Of a stretch of 64,000 nucleotides of DNA, positions 39,125 to 48,891 are shown piece by piece; position 1 is the stretch's first letter; each line of letters begins with the position of its first letter. Source of the stretch: Kineosporiaceae bacterium (lineage in GTDB: Bacteria > Actinomycetota > Actinomycetes > Actinomycetales > Kineosporiaceae); the NCBI GenBank assembly GCA_016794595.1, contig JAEUJN010000066.1, forward strand, positions 124,001 through 188,000. Reading direction: 5' to 3'. Both the position numbers and the translations under genes were made by a program. Below the pieces are notes generated by a model. The model did no database searches. It saw only the letters and a list, made by a program, of their open reading frames with translations, and was not told where the DNA came from.

Positions 39125-41982
39125 GCCTGCTCGATGACCGCGATCTGGGAACCCCTGCCCGGGAGGGCGATCCGACGACGACCGTGACCATCGACGGCCG
39201 CCCGATCAGCGTGCCGCCGGGCACGTCGGTGTTGCGGGCCGCGGCGCTGGCGGGTGTCGACATCCCCAAGCTGTGCGCCACCGATTCGTTGGAGGCGTTC
39301 GGGTCCTGCCGGATGTGCCTGGTGGAGGTGGATGGGGCCAAGGGCACCCCGGCGTCCTGCACCACGCCGTGCCGGGACGGCATGCAGGTGCACACCGACA
39401 CCGCGAAACTGCGTCGGTTGCGGCGCAACGTGATGGAGCTGTACATCTCCGATCACCCGCTGGACTGCCTGACCTGTGCGGCCAACGGGGACTGCGAGTT
39501 GCAGGACATGGCCGGGGTGGTGGGGCTGCGCGACGTCCGGTACGGGTATGCGGGGGAGAACCATCTCGACGCCCCGACGGACGAGTCGAACCCGTACTTC
39601 ACCTTCGAGTCGAGCAAGTGCATCGTCTGCTCGCGCTGCGTGCGGGCCTGTGACGAGGTGCAGGGAACGTTCGCGTTGACCATCGCCGGGCGCGGCTTCG
39701 ACTCCAAGGTCGCTGCCAGCGAGGGGGGTTCGTTCTTCGAGTCCGAGTGCGTCTCGTGCGGCGCCTGCGTGCAGGCGTGCCCGACGGCGACCTTGAGCGA
39801 GAAGAACCTGCTGCAGCTCGGCACCCCGACCCGATCGGTCGAGACCACCTGTGCCTACTGCGGTGTCGGATGCTCCTTCCGGGCCGAGATCTCCGGTGAC
39901 ACGGTGGTCCGCATGGTGCCGTCCAAGACCGGTGGTGCCAACGAGGGGCACTCCTGCGTGAAGGGCCGCTTCGCGTGGGGCTATGCCACCCACAAGGAGC
40001 GGGTCACCGCTCCGATGATCCGCGACTCGGTCGAGGCGCCCTGGCGCGAGGTCACGTGGGACGAGGCGATCGGGTACACCGCGCGCCGGCTGCTCGAGAT
40101 CCAGGCCCGGCACGGGGTGGGCTCGATCGGGGCGATCACCTCCTCACGGTGCACCAATGAAGAGGTGTACGTCGTCCAGAAGCTGGTGCGGGCGGCGTTC
40201 GGCAACAACAACGTCGACACCTGCGCCCGGGTCTGCCACTCGCCCACCGGCTACGGGCTCAAGCAGACCTTCGGCACCTCGGCCGGCACCCAGAACTTCC
40301 GGAGTGTGGCCAAGGCCGACGTGATCGTGGTGATCGGCGCCAACCCGACCGATGGTCACCCGGTGTTCGCCTCGCGGATGAAGCGGCGGCTCCGCCAGGG
40401 CGCGAAGCTGATCGTGATCGACCCGCGCCGGATCGACCTGGTGCGCTCACCGCACATCCAGGCGGCTCATCACCTGCAACTGCAGCCGGGAACCAACGTG
40501 GCCGTGGTCAATGCACTGGCACACGTGATCGTGACCGAGAACCTGATGGACGCCGACTTCGTCGCCGAGCGCTGTGAGGGCACCGAGGAGTGGGTGGAGT
40601 TCATCTCCCGGCCCGAGAACTCGCCCGAGGCGGTCGAGGAGGTCACCCGCGTCCCGGCGTCCGAGATTCGTTCTGCCGCAAGGCTGTACGCGTCGGCGCC
40701 CAATGCGGCGATCTACTACGGACTGGGCGTGACCGAGCACTCGCAGGGCTCGACCATGGTGATGGGCATGGCCAACCTGGCCATGGCCACCGGCAACATC
40801 GGGCGCGAGGGCGTGGGGGTCAACCCGCTGCGGGGGCAGAACAACGTGCAGGGCTCCTGCGACATGGGTTCGTTCCCGCACGAGTTGCCCGGGTACCGGC
40901 ACGTCTCGGATGACACGGTGCGCTCGGTGTTCGAAACCCTCTGGGGCCGTGAGCTCCTGGCCGAGCCGGGGTTGCGGATCCCGAACATGTTCGACGCCGC
41001 GATCGACGGGTCGTTCAAGGCGATCTACATCCAGGGTGAGGACCTGGCGCAGTCCGACCCGAACACCCAGCACGTGCTGGCGGCGCTGGGCGCGATGGAA
41101 CTGGTCGTCGTCCAGGACCTCTTCCTGAACGAGACCGCCAAGCTGGCCCACGTGTTCCTGCCGGGAACCTCGTTCCTGGAGAAGGACGGCACGTTCACCA
41201 ATGCCGAGCGCCGGATCAACCGGGTGCGGCCGGTGATGGACCCCACCAACACCGATGGTGAGGGCGTCGCCAAGCACGAATGGCAGATCGTGTGCGAGGT
41301 GGCCCAGGCGATGGGCTACCCGATGACGTACGAGCACCCGAGCCAGATCATGGACGAGATCGCGATCACCACGCCCACCTTCGCCGGGGTGAGCTTCGAC
41401 CGGCTGGACGCAGGAGGATCGGTGCAGTGGCCGTGTAACGACGCGGCTCCCGACGGCACACCGATCATGCACGTGGACAAGTTCGTGCGGGGCAAGGGCC
41501 ACCTGATCCCCACCCCCTACGTGCCGACCCAGGAACGCTCGAACCGTAGGTTCCCGCTGATCCTGACCACCGGCCGGATCCTGAGCCAGTACAACGTCGG
41601 GTCGCAGACCCGACGGACCGAGAACGTGCGCTGGCACGACGAGGACGTGCTGGAGATCCACCCCCACGACGCCGAGGTACGCGGCGTCCGGGATGGGGAG
41701 TCGGTGCGGCTGTCCTCGCGGGTGGGCGCGACGGTGCTGCGGGCACGGATCGCCGACCGCATGCCGGTCGGTGTGGTGTACACGACGTTCCACCACCCGG
41801 TCACGGGCGCCAATGTGGTTACCACAGAGCATTCCGACTGGGCGACCAACTGCCCGGAGTACAAGGTCACAGCGGTGCAGGTGGAACCCGCCGTGCACCT
41901 GGCCTCCTCCGAGGCCGCGGGGACCTTCGTGCCACACAGTCGGGCCGGTGCGTCGGAGCCGGCCCCGGTCGCGGGAGACTGA
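39121..41982 (+). CDS. fdsA: Formate dehydrogenase alpha subunit (molybdenum/tungsten bis-PGD, Cys type)
   Basis: 953 residues. Order: a 2Fe-2S domain (CATDSLEAFGSCRMCLVEVD), the His-Cys 4Fe-4S site (SDHPLDCLTCAANGDCELQ), two ferredoxin 4Fe-4S motifs (CIVCSRCVRACDE; CVSCGACVQACPTATL), then the molybdopterin part with CAYCGVGCSF and CVKGRFAWGY. The metal ligand is Cys ~372 in CARVCHSPTGYGLKQTFG, where some enzymes use selenocysteine. The adjacent His is present. The C-terminal dinucleotide-binding domain is complete. It oxidises formate to CO2. Starts at ATG 39121 overlapping the fdsB stop. Confidence 0.96.
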   Translation: MSLLDDRDLGTPAREGDPTTTVTIDGRPISVPPGTSVLRAAALAGVDIPKLCATDSLEAFGSCRMCLVEVDGAKGTPASCTTPCRDGMQVHTDTAKLRRLRRNVMELYISDHPLDCLTCAANGDCELQDMAGVVGLRDVRYGYAGENHLDAPTDESNPYFTFESSKCIVCSRCVRACDEVQGTFALTIAGRGFDSKVAASEGGSFFESECVSCGACVQACPTATLSEKNLLQLGTPTRSVETTCAYCGVGCSFRAEISGDTVVRMVPSKTGGANEGHSCVKGRFAWGYATHKERVTAPMIRDSVEAPWREVTWDEAIGYTARRLLEIQARHGVGSIGAITSSRCTNEEVYVVQKLVRAAFGNNNVDTCARVCHSPTGYGLKQTFGTSAGTQNFRSVAKADVIVVIGANPTDGHPVFASRMKRRLRQGAKLIVIDPRRIDLVRSPHIQAAHHLQLQPGTNVAVVNALAHVIVTENLMDADFVAERCEGTEEWVEFISRPENSPEAVEEVTRVPASEIRSAARLYASAPNAAIYYGLGVTEHSQGSTMVMGMANLAMATGNIGREGVGVNPLRGQNNVQGSCDMGSFPHELPGYRHVSDDTVRSVFETLWGRELLAEPGLRIPNMFDAAIDGSFKAIYIQGEDLAQSDPNTQHVLAALGAMELVVVQDLFLNETAKLAHVFLPGTSFLEKDGTFTNAERRINRVRPVMDPTNTDGEGVAKHEWQIVCEVAQAMGYPMTYEHPSQIMDEIAITTPTFAGVSFDRLDAGGSVQWPCNDAAPDGTPIMHVDKFVRGKGHLIPTPYVPTQERSNRRFPLILTTGRILSQYNVGSQTRRTENVRWHDEDVLEIHPHDAEVRGVRDGESVRLSSRVGATVLRARIADRMPVGVVYTTFHHPVTGANVVTTEHSDWATNCPEYKVTAVQVEPAVHLASSEAAGTFVPHSRAGASEPAPVAGD

Positions 41983-42189
41983 GTGTCCGCCTCCACCCAG
42001 GTGCGTCTGGCCAATGACATCGCCGCACAGTTCGCCCATCTCGACCATGACACGGCGGTGACCGGGATCGTGGCGCACCTGCGCGACTTCTGGGACCCGC
42101 GGATGCGGGCCCAGTTGCTCGCGCATGTCGCCGACGGCGGGCAGGGCCTCGACCCGTTGGTGCGTGAGGCGGCCGGACGGTTGGCCTGA
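41983..42189 (+). CDS. fdsD: Formate dehydrogenase delta subunit
   Basis: 68 residues, GTG directly after the fdsA stop. VRLANDIAAQFAHLDHDTAV, then IVAHLRDFWDPRMRAQLLAH is the FdsD family pattern. It is a small soluble helper needed for active enzyme in related systems and ends the dehydrogenase operon. Confidence 0.9.
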   Translation: MSASTQVRLANDIAAQFAHLDHDTAVTGIVAHLRDFWDPRMRAQLLAHVADGGQGLDPLVREAAGRLA

Positions 42190-42210
42190 GCCGACCCGTA
42201 GGCTCCGGGC

Positions 42211-42672
42211 ATGACCGAACCTCTGCGCCTGCACACCGTCCTCGTTCCCCGCGGGCCGGCGGGGGCGGTGGTGCTCTCGGAGGAGCAGGTGCACGCCCTC
42301 GGCGGGGGAGCCAAGGCGTTCCCGGTCACCGTCACCGTGAACGGCTGCGCGATCGCGCTGCGGCTGGCGCGGATGGGCGGGGAGCCGCTGATCGGCTTCA
42401 GCAAGGCAGCCCGAGCCCAGGCCGGGGTGGAGATCGGCGACGAGGTCGACGTCGAGATCGTGGCGGACACGGCACCCCGGGTGGTCGAGGTACCCCCGGA
42501 CCTCGAGGCCGCCCTGGCGGCGGACCCCGAGGCCGCCGTGGCGTTCGAGGCCCTGGCCTACTCCCATCGCAAGGAGTACGTGCGGTGGGTGAGCGAGGCC
42601 AAGCGCGAGCAGACCCGGGCCGATCGGATCGCGCAGACCGTCGACCGCGTGAGGTCAGGTCGAACCCGCTGA
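42211..42672 (+). CDS. DUF1905/YdeI-like protein
   Basis: 153 residues. The N half is the DUF1905 barrel (VVLSEEQVHALGGGAKAFPV; GCAIALRLARMGGEPLIGFS; AGVEIGDEVDVEIV). The C half is the YdeI/OmpD-associated helical motif (PPDLEAALAADPEAAVAFEA; LAYSHRKEYVRWVSEAKREQ). Such proteins are common in actinobacteria, function unclear. It is 21 bp after fdsD, so read-through from the formate operon is possible. Confidence 0.85.
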   Translation: MTEPLRLHTVLVPRGPAGAVVLSEEQVHALGGGAKAFPVTVTVNGCAIALRLARMGGEPLIGFSKAARAQAGVEIGDEVDVEIVADTAPRVVEVPPDLEAALAADPEAAVAFEALAYSHRKEYVRWVSEAKREQTRADRIAQTVDRVRSGRTR

Positions 42673-42769
42673 GTTCCTCGGGCGGCGCCGGCGACCAGCC
42701 GGGGTCATCCCGGGTGTGCCGTCGGGAGGGCGGGCCGCCCTCACCAGGACCGTTGCGGCAGGGGATCCG

Positions 42770-43166
42770 ATGACGAGAATCGCCGTACGGGGTACCGGCA
42801 TGGTCGGTCGCGCGCTGGCCGGCCGGTTCGCCGAGCTGGGTCATGAGGTCTGCGTCGGAACCCGGGAGGTCGCGGCCACGCTCGCCCGCACCGAACCCGA
42901 CGCGATGGGCGGCCCGCCGTACGCGGAGTGGGCGACGGCGAACCCGCAGATCCCGATGCCGCCAACCCGCTGGACTTCTCCGCCGGGATGCCCCCGACCC
43001 TGTTCGTCGAGGACACGGACTCACTGGCTGAGCAGATTCAGCGCGAGTTCCCGCAGGCCTCGGTGGCCTCCGCGCGGCCCGTGGCACGGAGATGGTCCTG
43101 CCGATCTGGCTGCAGCTGATGAGCGCTCTCGGCACACCGATGTTCGCCTTCGAGGTCGTCCGGTGA
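42770..43166 (+). pseudogene. NADPH-dependent F420 reductase-like gene, decayed by internal deletions
   Basis: Three pieces of one family appear in order in three different frames. From ATG 42770: MTRIAVRGTGMVGRALAGRF through DAMGGPPYAEWATANPQI (Rossmann NADPH motif). From ~42976: ANPLDFSAGMPPTLFVEDTD through EFPQASVAS. From ~43079: ARGTEMVLPIWLQLMSALGT ending FAFEVVR-stop at 43166. In intact relatives (roughly 210-220 residues) these segments are separated by dozens of residues, so about 80 codons are missing in at least two deletions. The remnant is ~132 codons long and cannot fold as the enzyme. It lies between the formate operon and the EamA transporter gene. Confidence 0.85.
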
Positions 43167-43245
43167 GCACCGGTCAGGCGGCGGGTGGGCTCGACGGCGC
43201 CCGGGCGGGTGCGTGCCGCCATCCGTCCCTCACCCTGGCCCTGCT

Positions 43246-44214
43246 TCAGGCGTCTGCTCCTCGAGGGCGGCCCTCGGGTGGCCCGGGCCGAGCCTGAGGG
43301 GGGCCCGAGCCTCGGCGCCGCCATCCGGAGCGCAGGCTGGGCTGACCGGCCATCACCCCGGTGAGCACGGCCACCATGCCGAGCAGCTGCAGTGGCCCGA
43401 AGTGCTCACCGGCGAGAAGGACGCCGAGCAGCGCCCCGGTGACCGGGTTCAGCAGCCCGATCAGGGCGACGGTGCCGGCTTCGAGGTGCTGCAGCCCGCG
43501 GAGCCAGACGACATAGGCCAGGCCGGTGGCGATGGCCGAGAAGTACCCGAACGCGATCACGGTGCGCAGGTCGAGCGGGGGCGGAGCGCCTTCGAGCCAC
43601 CAGGCGAAGGGGAGCAAGGTGAGGCCACCCGCCGTGAGCTGCCAGCCGGCCAAGGTGATCATGGAGACGGGGGGTCGCCATCGCTTGGTGAGCACGAACC
43701 CGATCGAGGAGAGCAGCATGGCGGCGAACGAGGTGAGCACTCCGACCGGATCGAGTCCGAGATCGTCCCCGAGGACCAGCAGCCCCACGCCCACGAAGCC
43801 GACGGCGGCCCCGATCAGCCCACGAGTGCGTGGACGCTCGCCGATCATCGCCCAGGCCAGGAGCATGATCACGGCAGGAGAGGTGGCCATCAGGGTGGAG
43901 GCCACCCCGGAGGGCAGCCGCTGTGCGGTGATGAACAGCAGCACGAAGAAGCCCCCGATGGTCAGGCTCCCCAGGGCGAGTGCCCGCCACCACCAGCGTC
44001 CCGTGGGCAGCCGACGGGTGACGGCGATCATGGCCAAGCCGATCGGCAGGGCGCGCACGGTGGCCGAGAACAGCGGCCGGTCGGCGGGCAGGTAGGCCTG
44101 GGTGACGTAGTACGTCGAGCCCCAGGTGATCGGGGCGATGGCGGTGACCAGGGAGACCCCGAACCCCCAGCCCATCGTGGATCCGGCCTGAGTGGGCGTG
44201 GAGGTCTGCGCCAT
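43246..44214 (-). CDS. EamA/DMT-family transporter
   Basis: 322 residues with ten predicted helices in two EamA repeats. The first repeat includes ITWGSTYYVTQAYLPADRPL, LFITAQRLPSGVASTLMATS and LLAWAMIGERPRTRGLIGAA. The second has GFVLTKRWRPP, IATGLAYVVWLRGLQHLEAG and GALLGVLLAGEHFGPLQLLG. It exports amino acids, drugs or other small metabolites; the substrate is open. It is divergent from a MarR gene with a shared palindrome, so the regulator probably controls it. The C terminus is a basic Gly/Pro tail. Confidence 0.9.
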   Translation of the reverse strand: MAQTSTPTQAGSTMGWGFGVSLVTAIAPITWGSTYYVTQAYLPADRPLFSATVRALPIGLAMIAVTRRLPTGRWWWRALALGSLTIGGFFVLLFITAQRLPSGVASTLMATSPAVIMLLAWAMIGERPRTRGLIGAAVGFVGVGLLVLGDDLGLDPVGVLTSFAAMLLSSIGFVLTKRWRPPVSMITLAGWQLTAGGLTLLPFAWWLEGAPPPLDLRTVIAFGYFSAIATGLAYVVWLRGLQHLEAGTVALIGLLNPVTGALLGVLLAGEHFGPLQLLGMVAVLTGVMAGQPSLRSGWRRRGSGPPQARPGPPEGRPRGADA

Positions 44215-44223
44215 GCCTCGAAA

Positions 44224-44243
44224 ATACCTTCCATGGAAGATAT
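44224..44243 (+). promoter_or_regulatory. MarR-type palindrome between the EamA and MarR genes
   Basis: ATACCTTCCATGGAAGATAT is symmetric at 18 of 20 positions around CCATGG, with a perfect 12-bp core CTTCCATGGAAG. It lies 9 bp before the EamA start and 10 bp before the MarR ATG, so occupancy should repress both. Confidence 0.75.
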
Positions 44244-44253
44244 ATTCCCGACC

Positions 44254-44847
44254 ATGGTGACTCGAGCTCTCGGTCATGCCGCCGGCTCTCCCGCCGGATC
44301 TGGACCGGACGGGGTCGCGGCGATCATGGCGGAGTGGGCTCGTGAACGGCCCGACCTCGATGTGAGCCCCCAGGGCCTGATCGGCCGACTGCACCGCCTG
44401 GCGGCCCGACTGGACGAGGAACTGCTGCGGGTCTACCGCCACCACGGCCTGGCGGCCGGGGAGTTCGACGTCCTGGCCACCCTGCGGCGGGCCGGCGAGC
44501 CCTTCGAGAGGACGCCGAGCGACCTGGCCGCCGCGACGATGATCACCTCGGGGGCGGTGACCAAGCGCGTCGACCGGCTGATCGCCGCCGGGCTGGTCAC
44601 CCGGCGGATGAGCCGCACCGACGGCCGCGGCCGGGTGGTGGCGCTGACGGTGGCGGGGCGTCACCTGATCGACGCGGCGTTCACCGAGCACATGGCCAAC
44701 GAGCATCGGCTGGTCGGCCTGTTGTCGGTCGACCAGCGCGCCGAACTCGCGGAGCTCCTCCTGGTCTGGACCCGGCGGCTGGGCGAGTGGCCCTCACCCG
44801 AGCCGAGGTCGGTCGCGGACGGTGTGCCCGGGAACGTCCGGGGGTGA
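44254..44847 (+). CDS. MarR-family regulator
   Basis: 197 residues from ATG 44254 (ATG 44233 lies inside the operator). The winged-helix core is LYRHHGLAAGEFDVLATLRR-like (RVYRHHGLAAGEFDVLATLR), then DLAAATMITSGAVTKRVDRL and RRMSRTDGRGRVVALTVAG. The helix-turn-helix and wing are complete. Divergent placement and the shared palindrome point to autorepression and control of the EamA exporter. Confidence 0.9.
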   Translation: MVTRALGHAAGSPAGSGPDGVAAIMAEWARERPDLDVSPQGLIGRLHRLAARLDEELLRVYRHHGLAAGEFDVLATLRRAGEPFERTPSDLAAATMITSGAVTKRVDRLIAAGLVTRRMSRTDGRGRVVALTVAGRHLIDAAFTEHMANEHRLVGLLSVDQRAELAELLLVWTRRLGEWPSPEPRSVADGVPGNVRG

Positions 44848-44863
44848 CCGGGGACGCCTCACC

Positions 44864-45304
44864 TCACCCCGCGCCGGAGGCCGGGGCGGCGTCCGGCGCG
44901 CTGTCGGGGTCGTGGAACAGGCAGAACGGGTGGCCGATCGGGTCGAGCATGACCCGCACGTCGTCCTGAGGCTGGACCGCGGCCAGGCTGGCGCCGGCGG
45001 CGATGGCGTCGGCGACGGCGCCGTCCAGGTCGGCCGTGCCGAGGTCGAGGTGGGCCATCATCTGCTGGTGTCCCGCGGCCGGTGGCCAGGTGGGTGGGGT
45101 GTAGTCGGGATTGACGTGAAAGGCGAGGTAGGACGTGCCGTGCCCCGGATGGATGGTCGCCCAGTCCTCGCGGTCCGTCCTCACCTGCCAGCCCAGGATT
45201 CGGGAGTAGAACCGGGCCAGGGATCGGGGGTCCGGGGCATCCAGCACCATGCCCCACCACCCGTGCGGTCCCCGCCCGCGGATCGGGTCGCCATGCTCGG
45301 TCAT
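44864..45304 (-). CDS. VOC-family protein
   Basis: 146 residues. WWGMVLDAPDPRSLARFYSR begins the first beta-alpha-beta-beta-beta unit, QQMMAHLDLGTADLDGAVAD the second, with VMLDPIGHPFCLFHD at the end (typical Glyoxalase_6 pattern). H and D residues could bind a metal. No substrate is indicated. It converges on the MarR gene with 16 bp between stops. Confidence 0.85.
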   Translation of the reverse strand: MTEHGDPIRGRGPHGWWGMVLDAPDPRSLARFYSRILGWQVRTDREDWATIHPGHGTSYLAFHVNPDYTPPTWPPAAGHQQMMAHLDLGTADLDGAVADAIAAGASLAAVQPQDDVRVMLDPIGHPFCLFHDPDSAPDAAPASGAG

Positions 45305-45345
45305 GATGCGATTCTGCCGCTCGTCGGCCCGACCGCCCGCTGGTC

Positions 45346-45960
45346 ATGCCGGACCGGGGTGGGGTGATCACTGCCCGCCGGTGGCCAGCCCAGACTGGTG
45401 AGGTGCTGGAGTGGACCTCTCACCCGGATCGCCTCGACATGGTCCTGCGCGGAGCCGGGCTGGAGGCGCTCGAGGCCCTGCCGAACCCGCGGGTGCACCG
45501 GCGGGCCGCCGTCCGCGCGGTGATCGAGCGGGACGGGCTGATGCTGATGACCTATTCCGAGACGGTCGGGGATTACGGCTTCCCGGGAGGCGGGCTCGAG
45601 GACGGCGAGTCCCTCGACCAGGCCCTGCGTCGGGAGCTGCGCGAGGAGATCGGCGCCGACCTGATCCGGGTCGAGGCCCATCTGGGTACCGTCACCCAGC
45701 GCCGGCCCTCACTCCATCCGGGGCGGGCCGACATCTTCGAGGCCGTACACGAGTACCTGGCCTGCGTGGTGATCGAGAACCGCCACCCGGTGCTGCTCGA
45801 GCCCTACGAGCGTGACCTCGCCATGGTGGCGCGGTGGGTCGAGCCGGCCGTCGCCCTGCAGGCCAACCGCGCGATCGCAGCGGAGCTGAACTCGGCCAAC
45901 CCGTGGATCCCTCGGGAGATCTTCGTCCTGGAGTGGCTGATCGCCCGCCGGGGCAGCTGA
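45346..45960 (+). CDS. Nudix hydrolase
   Basis: Up to 204 residues (GTG 45403 would give 185). The Nudix box GGGLEDGESLDQALRRELRE followed by EIGADL fits Gx5Ex7REUxEExGU exactly. It cleaves a nucleoside diphosphate linked to some other group with a divalent metal. The region after the box (YLACVVIENRHPVLLEPYER) does not identify the substrate. There is no clear ribosome-binding site for either start. Confidence 0.88.
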   Translation: MPDRGGVITARRWPAQTGEVLEWTSHPDRLDMVLRGAGLEALEALPNPRVHRRAAVRAVIERDGLMLMTYSETVGDYGFPGGGLEDGESLDQALRRELREEIGADLIRVEAHLGTVTQRRPSLHPGRADIFEAVHEYLACVVIENRHPVLLEPYERDLAMVARWVEPAVALQANRAIAAELNSANPWIPREIFVLEWLIARRGS

Positions 45961-45987
45961 GGCCGCGTGAGCCCGGCGGCCTCGGGG

Positions 45988-46467
45988 TCAGTCGCGAAGT
46001 CTGGCCAGGATGCGCACCAGGTGCCGCCGGTCGGTGGGGGAGAGCTCGGCGAAGATCGTCTCTGCCTGGGTGGTGCGCGCACCGGCGATCGACTCGGCGA
46101 TGCGCCGGCCGTCCGGGGTGAGCTCGACCAGGGTGGCCCGGCGATCGCTCGGGTCGGGACGGCGTTCGACCAGCCCGCGCTCGGCCAGGTCGTCGACGAC
46201 CTCGGTCACCGACCGTGGGACCACGTGCAGGTGGTCGGCCAGCTCGCCCGGGCGCAGGTGGGAATGGCGGCGCAGCGCGGCCAGGGCGCGCGCCTGCGAG
46301 GGGCTGAGGTTCCAGGGCGCGAGCGCCTCGCGGGTGGCGTGCCGCAGCCGGCGGGCGACCATCCAGAACAGCTCGGCCAGTGGCTCCTGGACAGCAGGCG
46401 GCGGGGGTCCCGGGTCGGACCCGGGATGGCCTGACGCAGCCAGGTCTGACTCGGGCAGGTCGGACAC
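45988..46467 (-). CDS. MarR-family regulator of the adjacent ABC exporter
   Basis: 159 residues, GTG start. After a Pro-rich N-tail, PWNLSPSQARALAALRRHSH, LRPGELADHLHVVPRSVTEV and LVERRPDPSDRRATLVELTP form the winged helix with an intact wing DPSDRR. It is divergent from an ABC exporter gene with a perfect palindrome between them, so it probably represses itself and the exporter. Confidence 0.9.
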   Translation of the reverse strand: MSDLPESDLAASGHPGSDPGPPPPAVQEPLAELFWMVARRLRHATREALAPWNLSPSQARALAALRRHSHLRPGELADHLHVVPRSVTEVVDDLAERGLVERRPDPSDRRATLVELTPDGRRIAESIAGARTTQAETIFAELSPTDRRHLVRILARLRD

Positions 46468-46503
46468 GGGAATACCGTAGCAAGTGATCCTGTTACTCCC
46501 TCA

Positions 46504-46522
46504 TAGTGAGGTAACCTCACTA
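46504..46522 (+). promoter_or_regulatory. MarR-type operator for the exporter
   Basis: TAGTGAGGTAACCTCACTA has perfect 9-bp arms around a single base. It lies 36 bp before the MarR start and 75 bp before the exporter GTG; both transcripts would leave from here. Confidence 0.75.
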
Positions 46523-46524
46523 AT

Positions 46525-46570
46525 CTCGTGCTCGTGCACTCTCGACCGGTCGACAGCGCACGAGCACGAG
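46525..46570 (+). other. Hairpin in the exporter leader
   Basis: CTCGTGCTCGTGC (46525-46537) is the exact complement of GCACGAGCACGAG (46558-46570), and the loop itself contains TCGACCGGTCGA. It starts two bases after the operator and lies before the Shine-Dalgarno of the ABC exporter. It could act as a leader stem in the mRNA or as a second protein site. No known riboswitch class is recognised. Confidence 0.55.
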
Positions 46571-46596
46571 GTTCGCCGTCCGTGAGAGGAGCCGCC

Positions 46597-48408
<1,812 letters not shown>

Positions 48409-48418
48409 GGCTGCCGGG

Positions 48419-48802
48419 TCACCGACCGGCGCTGCCGAGCCGGCCGGTCGGCCCGCTCGGGCGCCAGGCCCGGCGGTCGATGCCCGCGGCGGCCGCCCGT
48501 TCCAGGGTGGCGTGCAGCCGGTCGAGCTCGACCACCAGGGCTGCCCGGCCGCGCGGGGTGATCCGGTAGTAGCGTCGCCGGGAGTCGTCGTGCCCGTCCC
48601 GGCGTCCGTCGTCCCGGCGTCCGCTGGCCTCCTCGACCAGGTGCAGCTCGAGCAGACGGCCGATCGCGGTGTACAGGGTTGCCGGCCCCATCCGTTCGCC
48701 GGCGGCCCGGACGTCCTGCATGATCGCGTAGCCGTGAGCCTCGCCACCGGCCGCCAGCGTCACCAGGATCGCGGTCTGGGACGCCGGCATCGCCATCGCC
48801 AT
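48419..48802 (-). CDS. PadR-family regulator
   Basis: 127 residues. AILVTLAAGGEAHGYAIMQD, then GPATLYTAIGRLLELHLVEE and YYRITPRGRAALVVELDRLH form the PadR winged helix; the C-terminal dimer helix is short and ends in a Gly/Arg tail. Target unknown. It converges on the ABC exporter (10 bp between stops) and is divergent from mprF with 89 bp between starts, so mprF control is possible. Confidence 0.88.
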   Translation of the reverse strand: MAMAMPASQTAILVTLAAGGEAHGYAIMQDVRAAGERMGPATLYTAIGRLLELHLVEEASGRRDDGRRDGHDDSRRRYYRITPRGRAALVVELDRLHATLERAAAAGIDRRAWRPSGPTGRLGSAGR

Positions 48803-48891
48803 GGGCCGAGTGTACGTCCGGCTGTGTCGGAGACGATACGAACACCGGTGCGGTCAAGCCGTCGGGCGGGGACGCCGATCCCAAGCAGGTC

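Noticed and set aside
40447-42567. 706-codon minus-strand open frame opposite the formate dehydrogenase alpha gene
   Set aside because: Low-complexity shadow of a gene with complete Fe-S and molybdopterin motifs.
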